The notes under the pieces: generated by a model
What the model saw: only the letters and a program-made list of their open reading frames with translations
Database searches by the model: none
What the model was told of the DNA's origin: nothing
Assembly: GCF_005473905.2 (NCBI RefSeq)
Contig: NZ_CP061336.1
Coordinates: 124,001-188,000 of the forward strand
From: Ruminiclostridium herbifermentans
GTDB taxonomy: Bacteria; Bacillota; Clostridia; Acetivibrionales; DSM-1351
DNA: 64,000 nt
Direction of reading: 5' to 3'
Made by a program: the position numbers and the translations under genes
Shown here: in pieces, positions 19,026 to 27,344 of the stretch
Position numbering within the stretch: the first letter of the stretch is position 1
How the letters are laid out: each line of letters opens with the position of its first letter

Positions 19026-19565
19026 ATGATGGGAGCAATAGAACGTGTGTTAATTACAAAAGAAGAACTTAATAAACAAGTTAAGGAAATGGCAAGTCGT
19101 ATATCTAAAGACTATGAGGGCAAAGAGTTAGTTATTATCGGAGTTTTAAAAGGTGGCTTTATATTTCTTGCTGATCTGGCAAGGGAAATAACAATTCCTG
19201 TTGACTTGGATTTTATGTCAGTATCTAGTTATGGGAATTCATCAAAGTCATCTGGTGTTGTTAAAATTATAAAAGATGTGGATACAAATATTGATGGTAA
19301 ACATGTACTAATAGTGGAAGATATTGTTGATACTGGGCTTACACTGAATCACCTTGTAGAACTTCTTAAAACAAGAGGACCTTTAAGTGTAAAAATTTGT
19401 GCTGCCTTAGATAAACCTTCAAGAAGGAAGGTAGATGTTCAGGTTGATTATAAAGGAATTGAAATACCAGATGAATTTGTAGTTGGATATGGATTGGATT
19501 ATTGTGGAAAATATAGAAACATTCCTGAGGTTTGTATACTCAAAAAAGATGTTTATTTGAAATAA
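19026..19565 (+). CDS. hpt: Hypoxanthine phosphoribosyltransferase
   Basis: A 179-residue purine salvage enzyme forming IMP and GMP from hypoxanthine or guanine and PRPP. The PRPP loop reads VLIVEDIVDTGLTL, and the flexible-loop segment is LDFMSVSSYGNSSKSSG; VVGYGLDYCGKYRNIPEVCIL is the typical C-terminal block. GGGGGA lies 11 bases upstream of the first of two adjacent ATG codons. Its place between tilS and ftsH is conserved. Confidence 0.96.
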   Translation: MMGAIERVLITKEELNKQVKEMASRISKDYEGKELVIIGVLKGGFIFLADLAREITIPVDLDFMSVSSYGNSSKSSGVVKIIKDVDTNIDGKHVLIVEDIVDTGLTLNHLVELLKTRGPLSVKICAALDKPSRRKVDVQVDYKGIEIPDEFVVGYGLDYCGKYRNIPEVCILKKDVYLK

Positions 19566-19804
19566 TATTAGTATATAAACATAAAATTCACTTTATTGTG
19601 TTTTATAGATGTATATGCTAATATAATATATACTGTATTAATTAAAAAACTTAGTTTGATAGTGATAATTTATAGTTTTAATATTTAAAGTTACAATTGA
19701 GTTTTGACCAAATTAGAAACGTAGGTTTGAAATAAATTTAGTTCTTAAGTAAATGACTTGCGAGTTAGGATTTGGTACCTTGGCTATTATAAGGAGGGAG
19801 TTAT

Positions 19805-21667
19805 TTGAAATATATTAAGGGTATCAGTTTTTATATAATTATTTTTATAGTAATTATAGTAATAATTACATTCTTTCAAACAACTGACAATCCATCGAAA
19901 ATGGTTTATTCAGAGTTGTTGACACAAATAAGTGCAGGTAATGTTAAAAGCATAGATCTTCAGACTGACACTGCTACTGTAGTACTAAAAAAACCAGTAG
20001 AAAGTAATAGTAAAATTACTAAATATGTAGTTGTTGTTCCGCCTGATGTTACTTCTGCATCTAATAGATTTACCGAGGCTTATGAAAAAAAACTGATCGA
20101 AAGATTTAATGTTGTTACGCCTCCGCAAGCGCCATGGTGGATTTCTATATTGCCGACAATTGGGTTTATTATTATACTTATTCTGATATGGTTCTTCTTT
20201 ATACAGCAGTCACAAGGTGGAGGCGGCGGCAATAGAGTTATGTCTTTTGGAAAAAGCCGTGCCAAGCTTTCAGTTGATGACAAGAAAAAGGTCACATTTA
20301 AAAATGTTGCTGGAGCTGATGAAGAAAAAGAAGAACTTGCTGAAATTGTTGAGTTTCTGAAAGCACCGAAGAAATTTGTAGAACTTGGAGCAAGAATACC
20401 AAAAGGTGTTCTTTTGGTAGGACCTCCTGGAACTGGTAAGACATTATTAGCAAAGGCTGTTTCTGGTGAGGCTGGAGTTCCGTTTTTCAGCATAAGTGGT
20501 TCAGACTTTGTTGAAATGTTTGTAGGTGTCGGAGCATCCCGTGTACGTGATCTTTTTGAGCAGGCCAAAAAGAATGCTCCATGTATTGTATTTATAGATG
20601 AAATTGACGCGGTTGGTAGACATAGAGGAGCAGGAATGGGCGGCGGTCATGATGAAAGAGAACAGACCTTAAACCAATTGCTTGTTGAAATGGATGGTTT
20701 TGGAATTAATGAAGGAGTTATAATCCTTGCCGCTACTAATAGACCAGATATACTTGATCCTGCATTATTAAGACCTGGACGTTTTGACAGGCGCGTGGTT
20801 GTTGGGTTACCTGATATCAAAGGTAGAGAACAAATTCTTCATGTACATGCTAGAGGAAAGCCGCTAGATGAGAGTGTTAAACTGGATGATTTAGCAAGAA
20901 TTACACCTGGTTTTACCGGTGCAGATTTAGAGAATTTGCTGAATGAGGCTGCTTTACTTGCTGCTAGAGCTAATAAGAAGAAAATAGGTAATGAGGAGAT
21001 AAAAGAAGCTGCCTTTAAGGTAATGATGGGCCCTGAAAAGAAGAGTCGTGTTATGAGCGAGATAGACAAGAAAGTTACTGCCTTTCATGAGGCTGGTCAT
21101 GCAATAGCAATCAAGCTTGTTTCTAAGACTCAAAAGGTGGATAGAGTATCTATTATCCCTGCTGGTATGGCTGGTGGTTATACAGCAAGCAGACCTCAAG
21201 AGGATAAAAGCTATCATACTAAATCCCAGCTTATTGAGGAAATAATAATTGCTTTAGGAGGAAGAGCTGCTGAAGAAATTGTTATGGACGAAGTAAGTAC
21301 AGGTGCATCAAGCGACTTGAAAAAAGTTAATCAGATTGCAAGAAATATGGTTACAAAGTATGGTATGAGTGAAAAGCTAGGCAATATGATTTTTGGTAAT
21401 GAGAATGATGAAGTTTTCCTTGGTCGTGATTATGGTCACACAAGTAATATAAGTGATGAGATTGCAGGCATTATTGACAATGAAGTTAAACAAATTATTG
21501 ATAGTGCTTATGAAAAGACAATAAATCTATTGAAAGAGAATATTGATAAGCTTAATAGACTAGCGCAGGCTCTCCTTGAAAAAGAAAAGGTTGAGGGAGC
21601 TGAGTTTGAAGCTATTTTTGATGGAGTTGCTTTGGATTCAGCAGTTAAGCCTCAGTTAGAGGGCTAA
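19805..21667 (+). CDS. ftsH: ATP-dependent zinc metalloprotease FtsH
   Basis: A 620-residue membrane-bound AAA+ protease that degrades misfolded and regulatory membrane proteins. Two membrane helices (about 5-25 and 113-133) bracket the external domain. Then come Walker A GPPGTGKT near 206, Walker [13 protein letters not shown], the second region of homology [20 protein letters not shown], and the zinc motif HEAGH near 428. The start is TTG with AAGGAGGGAG immediately upstream; no better start exists. The C-terminal tail is acidic and short. A strong terminator follows. Confidence 0.97.
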   Translation: MKYIKGISFYIIIFIVIIVIITFFQTTDNPSKMVYSELLTQISAGNVKSIDLQTDTATVVLKKPVESNSKITKYVVVVPPDVTSASNRFTEAYEKKLIERFNVVTPPQAPWWISILPTIGFIIILILIWFFFIQQSQGGGGGNRVMSFGKSRAKLSVDDKKKVTFKNVAGADEEKEELAEIVEFLKAPKKFVELGARIPKGVLLVGPPGTGKTLLAKAVSGEAGVPFFSISGSDFVEMFVGVGASRVRDLFEQAKKNAPCIVFIDEIDAVGRHRGAGMGGGHDEREQTLNQLLVEMDGFGINEGVIILAATNRPDILDPALLRPGRFDRRVVVGLPDIKGREQILHVHARGKPLDESVKLDDLARITPGFTGADLENLLNEAALLAARANKKKIGNEEIKEAAFKVMMGPEKKSRVMSEIDKKVTAFHEAGHAIAIKLVSKTQKVDRVSIIPAGMAGGYTASRPQEDKSYHTKSQLIEEIIIALGGRAAEEIVMDEVSTGASSDLKKVNQIARNMVTKYGMSEKLGNMIFGNENDEVFLGRDYGHTSNISDEIAGIIDNEVKQIIDSAYEKTINLLKENIDKLNRLAQALLEKEKVEGAEFEAIFDGVALDSAVKPQLEG

Positions 21668-21714
21668 TTACTACGTAAAATACTATTTTAAGAGTTATAT
21701 AATTTTTACAATTA

Positions 21715-21753
21715 AAGGGTTTGCTCTCATACACTGAGCAAACCCTTATTTTG
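21715..21753 (+). terminator. Rho-independent terminator after ftsH
   Basis: AAGGGTTTGCTC (21715-21726) pairs perfectly with GAGCAAACCCTT (21736-21747) over a 9-base loop, followed by a T-rich tail. Confidence 0.85.
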
Positions 21754-21909
21754 TACAATTTATTTTATATACGAATAGTTGAAATTGTAAAATAATTCTA
21801 TAATAATGAGTTGTTTGCGGTTGAGTAGATAAGGCAATTATATAAGAACATTTTTTTGAAGTAAAGGCTGAAATAAATTACTAATATATTTAAAGGAGGT
21901 GTCAAGTCC

Positions 21910-21972
21910 ATGTCATTTCTGACATTGAGTTCTTATGAGAATGGTGGACATGGACATACTTATGGATTTTAA
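21910..21972 (+). CDS. Possible 20-residue leader peptide overlapping the thioesterase start
   Basis: AAAGGAGGTG (21892-21901), the best ribosome-binding site nearby, is eight bases before an ATG at 21910. It opens a 20-codon frame beginning MSFLTLSSYENGG and ending HTYGF, with TAA at 21970-21972. That stop falls eight bases inside the thioesterase frame if the latter starts at 21962, so translation of the two could be coupled. The peptide is not recognised. A sequence error or a decayed start are alternatives. Confidence 0.35.
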   Translation: MSFLTLSSYENGGHGHTYGF

Positions 21973-22345
21973 AATTGGAATGGAAGGAATTGCACAAACA
22001 ACAGTTAATAGTACTAATACAGCAAAAGAAATGGGCAGTGGAGACCTAGAAGTTTTTGCTACACCGGCAATGGTTTCACTTATGGAAAAAGCAGCGACAA
22101 TTGCTATACAGGGATGTTTATCGAAAGAGTATAGTACAGTTGGAACTATGATAAATATTAGACATATAGCAGCAACCCCATTAGGAATGAATGTATCTGC
22201 ACGAGCTACGCTTACAGAAGTAGATGGGAAAAAATTAATTTTTACAGTTGAGGCATTTGATGAAAGAGAGAAGATAGGTGAAGGTCAGCATGAGAGATAT
22301 GTAATTAACGTTGAGAGATTTATGGATAAAACAAATAGAAAGTAG
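21962..22345 (+). CDS. Hotdog-fold thioesterase, FlK-like
   Basis: A 127-residue protein resembling the fluoroacetyl-CoA thioesterase FlK family of hotdog proteins common in Clostridia. Landmarks are TAKEMGSGDLEVFATPAMVSLMEKAA (the substrate-channel helix with the conserved Thr and Glu), STVGTMINIRHIAATPLGM (His and Thr of the active site) and GEGQHERYVINVERF. The natural substrate is unknown. The frame is open to ATG codons at 21935, 21941 and 21950, but the family usually starts MDFxI, matching 21962; none of these starts owns the strong upstream ribosome-binding site, which belongs to the overlapping small frame. Confidence 0.8.
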   Translation: MDFKIGMEGIAQTTVNSTNTAKEMGSGDLEVFATPAMVSLMEKAATIAIQGCLSKEYSTVGTMINIRHIAATPLGMNVSARATLTEVDGKKLIFTVEAFDEREKIGEGQHERYVINVERFMDKTNRK

Positions 22346-22638
22346 TGCTTTGCAATTTAAAGTAAAGGTCTTCTGTGAGGGAGAATATTCAAAGAATTAC
22401 TGCATAAAGAGAAATATGAATATATTCAGTAATTAGTTTTTATAGTGATAGAATTATAGCATTAAATGTTGAAACTGGCTTTCTTTGCTTGATTTTTGCT
22501 TGATTATAATATGATTAAAGACATATCAAGCCGCCAATTTATTATGATTTATAATATGAGTTAAAATTACACATATATATATTAATACAAATAGTTTATA
22601 ATGTTGCAATTAATTTACAAATGATAACGATATATGTA

Positions 22639-22667
22639 TTGACCTTTATGCAAATTCATGGTTAAAT
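22639..22667 (+). promoter_or_regulatory. Probable sigma-A promoter of the metK riboswitch transcript
   Basis: TTGACC (22639-22644) and TTAAAT (22662-22667) with a 17-base spacer, placed about 24 bases before the aptamer. The region 22346-22638 between the thioesterase stop and this promoter shows no gene. Confidence 0.55.
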
Positions 22668-22690
22668 TAATATGAAAAATAAATAATTAT

Positions 22691-22789
22691 CCTTATCAAG
22701 ATAGGTGGAGGGAATGGCCCAATGAAACCTGGCAACCAGCATTAATTTGTATGGTGCCAATTCCTACAGGCTTTGCCTGAAAGATGAGG
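22691..22789 (+). ncRNA. SAM-I riboswitch (S-box) aptamer
   Basis: The S-box consensus is clear: CCTTATCAAGATAGGTGGAG, then GGCCC, AATGAAACCTGGCAACC, a variable stem, GGTGCCAATTCC, and TGCCTGAAAGATGAGG. P1 forms between 22691-22697 and 22783-22789 (7 bp, one wobble). The same P1 3' strand (TGAGG, 22785-22789) can pair instead with CCTCG at 22827-22831, which would break the downstream terminator. High SAM should therefore terminate transcription before metK. Confidence 0.95.
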
Positions 22790-22823
22790 GGTGTTCATTG
22801 TATATTGCATTGATAAACATGAC

Positions 22824-22846
22824 AAACCTCGAAATGAGGTTTTTTT
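22824..22846 (+). terminator. Riboswitch-controlled terminator before metK
   Basis: AAACCTC pairs with GAGGTTT around GAAAT, followed by a run of T. The 5' arm also complements the riboswitch P1 3' strand, giving mutually exclusive antiterminator and terminator folds. Confidence 0.85.
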
Positions 22847-22992
22847 ATTGCATAAATAATGAAAATTACCTCAAAAATGCTTTAACAGTAGTTATTACTG
22901 TTAATCGGAGTTGTGCTGTTTTCACTGACAAATATATAGACTTATAAGCGGCATAAACCCAAACAAAAATTTTTATTTTGGAGGTATAGAAA

Positions 22993-24183
22993 ATGTCAAA
23001 AAGATTGTTTACGTCAGAGTCAGTAACTGAGGGTCATCCAGACAAAATTTGTGACCAAGTATCTGATTCAATATTAGATGCAATTTTTGAGAAGGATCCA
23101 CAGGCTAGAGTTGCATGTGAAACCGCAGTAGCTACAGGTATGGTTGTGATAATGGGTGAAATATCTACTAATTGTTATGTAGATATTCCTAAGATAGTTA
23201 GAAATACTATACGAGAAATAGGATATGATAGAGCAAAATATGGATTTGACTGCGATACATGTGCAGTTCTTACATCCATAGATGAACAGTCAGCCGATAT
23301 TGCAATGGGTGTTGACAAGGCACTCGAAGCAAAAAAAGGTGAGATGAATGAGGAACAGCTACAGGCAATTGGGGCAGGAGATCAAGGTATGATGTTTGGA
23401 TTTGCTTGTGATGAGACTCCAGAGTTAATGCCTATGCCTATAACTTTAGCTCACAAGCTATCATATAAGCTAAGTGAAGTTAGAAAGAATAAGACTCTTA
23501 GCTACCTAAGACCTGACGGGAAATCTCAAGTTACAGTAGAGTATGATGGTGATAAACCAGTCAGAGTTGATGCGGTTGTTATTTCTACTCAGCATAGTGC
23601 AGATGTAAGTCACGACAAGATTGAAAAGGATATAATGGAGTATGTAATAAAGCCTGTAATTCCAGCAGAACTTTTAGATGAAAATACAAAGTACTTTATT
23701 AATCCAACAGGAAGATTTGTTGTTGGTGGTCCACAGGGAGATTCTGGACTTACAGGAAGAAAGATAATTGTTGATACGTATGGAGGATATGCAAGACATG
23801 GTGGTGGGGCTTTCTCAGGAAAGGACCCAACTAAGGTTGACCGTTCAGCAGCTTATGCAGCTAGATATGTTGCAAAGAATATAGTTGCAGCGGGAATTGC
23901 TAAAAAGTGCGAGGTTCAGATTGCATATGCAATAGGTGTTGCTAAACCAGTATCTGTTCTTGTAGATACTTTTGGAACAGCTGTAATACCTGAAGAGAAA
24001 ATAGTTGAGTTAGTAAATAAGCATTTTGATTTAAGACCAGCTGCAATAATTAAGACTCTGGATTTGAGAAGACCAATATACAAGAAAACTGCTGCTTATG
24101 GACATTTTGGCAGAAATGACGCAGATTTTACTTGGGAAAAGACAGATGTAGCAGATATATTGAGGAAGGAAGCTGGGTTATAA
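22993..24183 (+). CDS. metK: S-adenosylmethionine synthetase
   Basis: A 396-residue enzyme making SAM from methionine and [26 protein letters not shown] opens the protein; the ATP/methionine motif [21 protein letters not shown], the loop [27 protein letters not shown] and the C-terminal TAAYGHFGR are all present. GGAGG is upstream of the ATG. It is controlled by the SAM-I riboswitch and terminator upstream, so it is product-repressed. It forms a single-gene unit bounded by a terminator at 24277. Confidence 0.98.
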   Translation: MSKRLFTSESVTEGHPDKICDQVSDSILDAIFEKDPQARVACETAVATGMVVIMGEISTNCYVDIPKIVRNTIREIGYDRAKYGFDCDTCAVLTSIDEQSADIAMGVDKALEAKKGEMNEEQLQAIGAGDQGMMFGFACDETPELMPMPITLAHKLSYKLSEVRKNKTLSYLRPDGKSQVTVEYDGDKPVRVDAVVISTQHSADVSHDKIEKDIMEYVIKPVIPAELLDENTKYFINPTGRFVVGGPQGDSGLTGRKIIVDTYGGYARHGGGAFSGKDPTKVDRSAAYAARYVAKNIVAAGIAKKCEVQIAYAIGVAKPVSVLVDTFGTAVIPEEKIVELVNKHFDLRPAAIIKTLDLRRPIYKKTAAYGHFGRNDADFTWEKTDVADILRKEAGL

Positions 24184-24276
24184 TCAAGAACAGCTATTAT
24201 AGATATCAAGCTATGTAGAATAAAAATATACTAGTATTAATATTTTTTGATTATTTAATTAAAAAAAGTTTTAAAG

Positions 24277-24316
24277 CGGACTCGGTTTATGAATATTAGA
24301 TTGAGTCCGTTTTTGT
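24277..24316 (+). terminator. Rho-independent terminator after metK
   Basis: CGGACTC (24277-24283) pairs with GAGTCCG (24303-24309) and is followed by TTTTTGTT. The loop is 19 bases and AT-rich. Confidence 0.75.
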
Positions 24317-24442
24317 TCCAAATACAATAGTATTTCGCCATAGAATCATTAAAAGTTCATTTTAATAATACTGATTTGAAGTTTAATGTTAAATTAAATA
24401 TTAAATATCAGCATTTGCTGAGATGTTTATTCTTTAAAACAT

Positions 24443-24470
24443 AAAAAAGGCATTTGGAAATATCCAAATG
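24443..24470 (-). terminator. Terminator of the minus-strand Fn3 gene
   Basis: CATTTGGA and TCCAAATG form an 8-bp hairpin around a 4-base loop. On the minus strand it is followed by CCTTTTTT, and it lies 19 bases beyond the stop codon of the Fn3 protein gene. Confidence 0.75.
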
Positions 24471-24488
24471 ACTTTATAAATTTTTGGA

Positions 24489-25895
24489 TTAAGCAGAATA
24501 TTCATTTACTACAAAATATAGAATCTTATCAAATGGAATATATTCAGTTTTGTTTAGGAAAGGTGAAACAATACCTTTATTTATAAAAGTATAATATGCC
24601 TTTCCTATTCCATCTGATCTGCTGTCATACCATACAAGAAAATCTTGTATTTCACTAGCTGTTAAGTCGTATTCCTTAATTGTTCCATTATGCATTGTAA
24701 TTTCTAGAATAGCATTGTAGTTTATTAAAACTTCAGGCTGAGGTGTTGCTGATGCTACGTTTGAGTCAGGACTTTCAACTCCATCGACAATTACGCTTAC
24801 AACATAATAATATGTTGTTCCATTAGTTAATTCTTTATGTATAAATGAATTTGATGTTACATTATCTGCTATAGTATTAAATTCACCGTCTGGTGTTGAG
24901 CCACATTTTACTATGTAGCCGTCAGCATTTTCAACAGGATTCCAGTATAGTTTTACGCTTCTATCACCTGCTTCTGCTGTTAAATTAGTAGGTGGCAATG
25001 GTATTACCTGCATAGGAGTTGCAGCTACTTCAACTGAATTTGGACTTTCAATACCATTTACTTCTGCACATACGACATAATAGTATGTAGTTCCGTTGCT
25101 TAACTCTTCATTCACAAATATAATTGCTGAATCTGTAGTAGTTGGTATAAAAGGAAATATTGTATCATATTGACCTGATATAGTACCTCTCTTCACATAA
25201 TATTTTGTAGCACCTTCAACTTCATTCCAAGAAAGGGTGATTTTTTGGCTTTCAGCTGTTGCTGTAAGGTTGGTTGGGGCAGGAATTTGAGCAGGAGGAG
25301 GCCCCATCATTTCAAGCTCACCTATAGCTAAGTTTACTGAATTACCAGTATTTCCTCCATTAGCACTAATATTAATTCTATATTTTTTATAAGGTGTTGA
25401 ATTGTTGAAAGTAAATTCTTTCTTTACAGCATTAGTCCAAGTTGTGATATTTGTTTGAGTATCCAACACAATCCACTGATCTACATCCCAAGCCTCGAAA
25501 GTCCAATTTCTAGGTGACATTGCACTGCAAGGTTTTGGAGTTCTTAAATTTGAAACGTCATTAGTTATGGTATATTTATTAATTATTTGAGCTGAATCAA
25601 ATTCATAAGCAAGCCACCCAGTAGTCGATGTAGTACCCCAAGCATAATATTCTGAATTCTCAAAATACATATAGTTTTTATCAAAAGCCTTATATGGAGG
25701 GGTTTGTGAAGTATAATTACTAGCACTTGCTATTCCACTCGGTGCTGTATTGCTAGACATTATGGGTATTAAATTTTCGCTATACTCAATATCCTCAGCA
25801 AAACTAATCGAACAAAGTGATGTAATCACCACCATTAAAACTACTAAAAACCCAAAAATTTTTTTAAATTTTTCATTTGATTTCCTCTCTTTCAA
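24489..25895 (-). CDS. Secreted discoidin-like and fibronectin type III domain protein
   Basis: A 468-residue exported protein. A signal peptide (basic MKERKSNEKFKK, hydrophobic core, probable cleavage after SISFA) leads to an F5/8 type C (discoidin)-like domain at about 45-190, with PPYKAFDKN, WLAYEFD and PRNWTFEAWD typical of that fold. Two Fn3 repeats follow (about 203-295 and 298-388), each with PTNLTA...LSWN/YWNP and NGTTYYYVV. The last 75 residues form a further domain with hydrophobic and aromatic residues, ending LYFVVNEYSA, not recognised with certainty. Carbohydrate or surface binding is likely; no catalytic domain or anchor is seen. It is a monocistronic minus-strand gene. Confidence 0.8.
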   Translation of the reverse strand: MKERKSNEKFKKIFGFLVVLMVVITSLCSISFAEDIEYSENLIPIMSSNTAPSGIASASNYTSQTPPYKAFDKNYMYFENSEYYAWGTTSTTGWLAYEFDSAQIINKYTITNDVSNLRTPKPCSAMSPRNWTFEAWDVDQWIVLDTQTNITTWTNAVKKEFTFNNSTPYKKYRINISANGGNTGNSVNLAIGELEMMGPPPAQIPAPTNLTATAESQKITLSWNEVEGATKYYVKRGTISGQYDTIFPFIPTTTDSAIIFVNEELSNGTTYYYVVCAEVNGIESPNSVEVAATPMQVIPLPPTNLTAEAGDRSVKLYWNPVENADGYIVKCGSTPDGEFNTIADNVTSNSFIHKELTNGTTYYYVVSVIVDGVESPDSNVASATPQPEVLINYNAILEITMHNGTIKEYDLTASEIQDFLVWYDSRSDGIGKAYYTFINKGIVSPFLNKTEYIPFDKILYFVVNEYSA

Positions 25896-26114
25896 AACAA
25901 ATACACAAGATTATACAATAAAAATAAAAAATTACAATACTAATATAATTTAACAAATTGTTTATAATTAAATGTTTATTCTAGTGTTTAACTTTTACAA
26001 AATAAAACTTCTAGTATAAAAAGCACCGACAATTGTATGTATTTTAAGCTTTGTAACAAAAATGCAACACATTTCATATGATAAAATACCATTAATTTTT
26101 ATGGAGATGAGTAT

Positions 26115-26483
26115 ATGACTATAAATTATGCGATTCTAGCTTTATTTGCCATGTACGGAATGATAAGCCTTTTTATAAATATATATAAGGCAATTGGAAG
26201 AAAGAAATACTTTGTTGAAAATGCAAATATTGTACTATTGGTGAATAATCAAGAGCAAAATATAGAGAGAATGATAAGAGAAGCTATGGAAAGCAGATTT
26301 GTCCGAAATATTGCTACTAATGGGAACTTCATAGTTGTGGACATGGACTCAAAAGATGATACATTAAAATTATTGAGAAAACTAGAAAACCAATTTCCTC
26401 TTATGGAGGTATGCTCCTTTGACGAAAGAGAATGCGTTTTTTTTAAAGAAAAGGATGACTTTAGTGCTAAAAAGTTTACATAG
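26115..26483 (+). CDS. Small membrane-anchored protein resembling the N-terminal half of a family 2 glycosyltransferase
   Basis: A 122-residue protein with one N-terminal membrane helix (about 5-25) and a Rossmann-like segment: ANIVLLVNNQEQNIERMIREAM resembles the start of GT2 enzymes, and FIVVDMDSKDDTLKLLRKLE their DDGSxDxT nucleotide-sugar motif. The acceptor half of a GT2 enzyme is missing, so independent catalysis is doubtful. GGAGATGAG precedes the ATG. Similar short proteins may exist in Clostridia, but I cannot name the family. It stands alone, diverging from the Fn3 gene. Confidence 0.55.
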   Translation: MTINYAILALFAMYGMISLFINIYKAIGRKKYFVENANIVLLVNNQEQNIERMIREAMESRFVRNIATNGNFIVVDMDSKDDTLKLLRKLENQFPLMEVCSFDERECVFFKEKDDFSAKKFT

Positions 26484-27344
26484 TATGTTAAAGGTGGTTA
26501 ATAGCTGAGAAGTAACAACTAGCTTAATTAAGTGATTTTATAAATGGTTCTACTTTAGCTCATAAAAATTCTAAAGGTGCAGGAGAATTACCAATGGTTT
26601 GCTGCAAAAATAAAATTGAAAGTATAGTTGGTGTTTACATAATGAACTTTAAAGAATTGAGTCCATTAGTGCTATAAGCCGCCTTTCAGGATTTATAATC
26701 CATGGGTCATAGTGGATATAAACTATATCGTGTCAGTTTCTAAATAAAAATACATGATTTTCAAACTTATTAATGAATTAATGCAATTATTTCTAATCAT
26801 TATTTCCATTTATATGTCTCCTGCACCTAAATTTTCAACTGTATAAGTTGAATTATAGTTTTATAGACCTATTTTTACCTACAATTGCTTTTCTACCCCC
26901 TATGGTAAGTAAAGACAATATACAATGGAATTCTTGCTGTAATAAACAAAATAGGTTAATATAAGTATATAAATAAAGTGACGGGAGTAAGCAAGTGGTA
27001 TATAAGTTTTGAGGAAGTCCTCCATTCATAGAATATCTACTTTAGACGTTTCATAGACGTTTCATATTGAAGGCTTTATTTAGATTTTGAAATTATAATT
27101 TTAGAGTTTATTATTTACATCCTCAACTTTTCTTGTTGAATATAGATAGATTTTTAAGTGGGAAAGTTGTTTAAACATTGATTTTTAGTAATTTGATTTA
27201 AAGGAAGTATGCTTTAGCTATGTTTTTTACGATAGTATTTAATCCTAAATTTAATCAATTTGACAATAACTACTTTTAATGTGGTTGTTAAAAGTAGATG
27301 CATGAATAAGTGAACTCACAAATGAATTGCTTAAGGAGAACATT
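26484..27344. other. Long intergenic region before recD2
   Basis: 861 AT-rich bases without a clear gene. One stop-bounded frame around 26532-26678 encodes about 48 protein-like residues (containing HKNSKGAGELPMVCC) but has no good start. GAGGAAGTCCTC at 27011-27022 is a near-palindrome, and TAGACGTTTCA is repeated in tandem at 27043-27064. No promoter is convincing. Confidence 0.45.

Noticed and set aside
20080-20568. 162-residue minus-strand open frame inside ftsH
   Set aside because: It is antisense to the conserved AAA domain of ftsH and has biased composition typical of a shadow frame.
12845-21840. Similar strings CGGTTAAGTAGGTAAGG (12844) and CGGTTGAGTAGATAAGG (21819) in two intergenic regions
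   Set aside because: Only about 17 bases, not inverted and without further shared context; probably chance in AT-rich spacer.
22747-22947. 66-residue open frame across the SAM riboswitch
   Set aside because: It lies within the aptamer and terminator sequences; the RNA explains the conservation and there is no ribosome-binding site.
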